Part shown: piece by piece, positions 9,102 through 9,758 of the stretch
Numbering within the stretch: position 1 is the stretch's first letter
Layout: every line of letters starts with the position of its first letter
NCBI GenBank assembly: GCA_021737245.1
Contig: JAIPEI010000102.1
Span: forward strand, 1-9,758
DNA from: Deltaproteobacteria bacterium
GTDB taxonomy: Bacteria > Desulfobacterota > DSM-4660 > Desulfatiglandales > HGW-15
Length of the DNA stretch: 9,758 nucleotides
Direction of reading: 5' to 3'
The notes under the pieces: generated by a model
The model's input: only the letters and a program-made list of their open reading frames with translations
Database searches by the model: none
Told to the model about the DNA's origin: nothing
Position numbers and translations under genes: made by a program

Positions 9102-9758
9102 ATGCAGAAGCTGTTCGTACCGGAAACCGCAGACGCGACCGCGGATGCCGTGGTGATCGGCGGCGGCGTCGTGGGCGCCGCAACAGCCTACTGGCTCTCC
9201 CGGTCCGGCCTGGACGTCGTGGTCGTGGAGGCCCGCGACGGCCTGGGTACGCTCACCTCGGGCGCGTCGGCCGAGTGCTTTCGCGCTCAGTTCACCGAGC
9301 CGGCCATGGCGAGCCTGGCCCTCGAGAGCATCGATTTCTTCGAGCATTTCGCAGAGCGCATGGGCCTGCCCGGGTATGACCTGCACCTCCACCAGCAGGG
9401 GTATCTGTTCGTCACGGACGACGAGACCATGCTGCCCGATCTGGAGGCCGCGGTCCAGGAGCACCACCGGCTGGGCGTGATCGACTCGGAGTTTCTCTCG
9501 GGCGACGAGCTGCGGGCGCGCTTTCCCTTCCTGGCCCCGTCAGCGGCCGGGGCGAACTTCCGCCAGTCCGACGGGTGGCTCTCCGTCCACGAGCTGATCC
9601 AGGGCTACGCCAAGGCGTCCACGGCGCGGTTCTTCCTCAAGACCCGGGTCCTCGACGTCGAGACGGACGGACAGGGGGTCAAGGCCGTGAAGACCGACCG
9701 GGGGACACTGCAGACCCGGACCGTGGTGAACGCAGCCGGGCCGTTCGCCGGCGTCGTC
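9102..9758 (+). CDS. FAD-dependent amine/amino-acid oxidoreductase, DAO family (truncated by window edge)
   Basis: The 219 visible codons form the N-terminal part of a flavoprotein of the D-amino-acid oxidase / sarcosine-dimethylglycine oxidase superfamily, usually about 370-500 residues. The FAD-binding dinucleotide fold is clear: AVVIGGGVVGAATAYWLSRS followed by VVVVEA. Next come a 'TSGASAECFRAQF' segment near the flavin and a second strand region ending 'TVVNAAGPFAGVV', the typical NAAGxWA-like motif. I chose the ATG at 9102 because AAGGAG lies nine bases upstream; an in-frame ATG at 9081 would add seven residues and lacks a ribosome site. It begins 56 bases after the methyltransferase gene on the same strand and probably belongs to that operon. 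Such enzymes oxidise N-methyl or D-amino acids to imines. In this setting N-methylproline, D-proline or a hydroxy derivative is a reasonable but unproven substrate. Confidence 0.88.
   Translation, partial: MQKLFVPETADATADAVVIGGGVVGAATAYWLSRSGLDVVVVEARDGLGTLTSGASAECFRAQFTEPAMASLALESIDFFEHFAERMGLPGYDLHLHQQGYLFVTDDETMLPDLEAAVQEHHRLGVIDSEFLSGDELRARFPFLAPSAAGANFRQSDGWLSVHELIQGYAKASTARFFLKTRVLDVETDGQGVKAVKTDRGTLQTRTVVNAAGPFAGVV

Noticed and set aside
8215..9183. A 322-codon minus-strand frame opposite the methyltransferase
   Set aside because: It is an antisense shadow. The plus-strand gene carries a complete set of pterin-binding motifs.

Overview
The window is GC-rich bacterial DNA and reads as a chromosomal stretch from a high-GC Desulfobacterota ('deltaproteobacterial') or similar anaerobe. 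Two things suggest this: a soluble multi-PAS histidine kinase with the N-terminal 'xxKPTxxELxQRVxELE' signature that is very common in that phylum, and a corrinoid/tetrahydrofolate methyl-transfer module typical of anaerobes. No rRNA, tRNA or CRISPR was seen, so the taxonomic guess is inference.

Layout. (1) Positions 1-3541, minus strand: a two-gene RND efflux unit, a periplasmic adaptor followed by an inner-membrane HAE1-type pump. They overlap by ATGA, and the pump's C-terminus lies beyond the left edge. (2) Positions 3542-4113: an intergenic stretch with no convincing gene, ending in a short frameshifted remnant that resembles the N-terminus of an IS110-type transposase. (3) Positions 4114-5640, plus strand: an orphan cytoplasmic PAS-PAS histidine kinase with a CPWC cysteine cluster in its second PAS domain. 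(4) Positions 5641-5747: a convergent intergenic gap with a GC-rich hairpin and an eight-G run. (5) Positions 5748-6854, minus strand: an enolase-superfamily enzyme of the proline-betaine epimerase / cis-3-hydroxyproline dehydratase type. (6) Positions 6855-7001: a divergent control region containing an AT-rich island and a perfect TTGACA -35 box. (7) Positions 7002-9758, plus strand: an apparent operon encoding an XRE-cupin regulator, a cognate corrinoid protein, a pterin-binding methyltransferase of the MtgA/AcsE type, and an FAD-dependent DAO-family oxidoreductase cut by the right edge.

How they work together. Regions 5-7 look like one catabolic locus for a quaternary or N-methylated amine, most plausibly a proline-betaine or hydroxyproline-betaine type compound. 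The enolase-superfamily enzyme would epimerise (or dehydrate) the prolyl substrate. The corrinoid protein and methyltransferase would carry a methyl group to tetrahydrofolate. The FAD oxidoreductase would oxidise the partly demethylated or D-configured secondary/tertiary amine. The XRE-cupin protein would sense a ligand and control the divergent promoters. The MttB-superfamily substrate methyltransferase and the corrinoid-activating protein that such a route needs are not in the window; they would be expected nearby. This assembly of an epimerase with corrinoid demethylation and flavin oxidation is the most interesting signal here.
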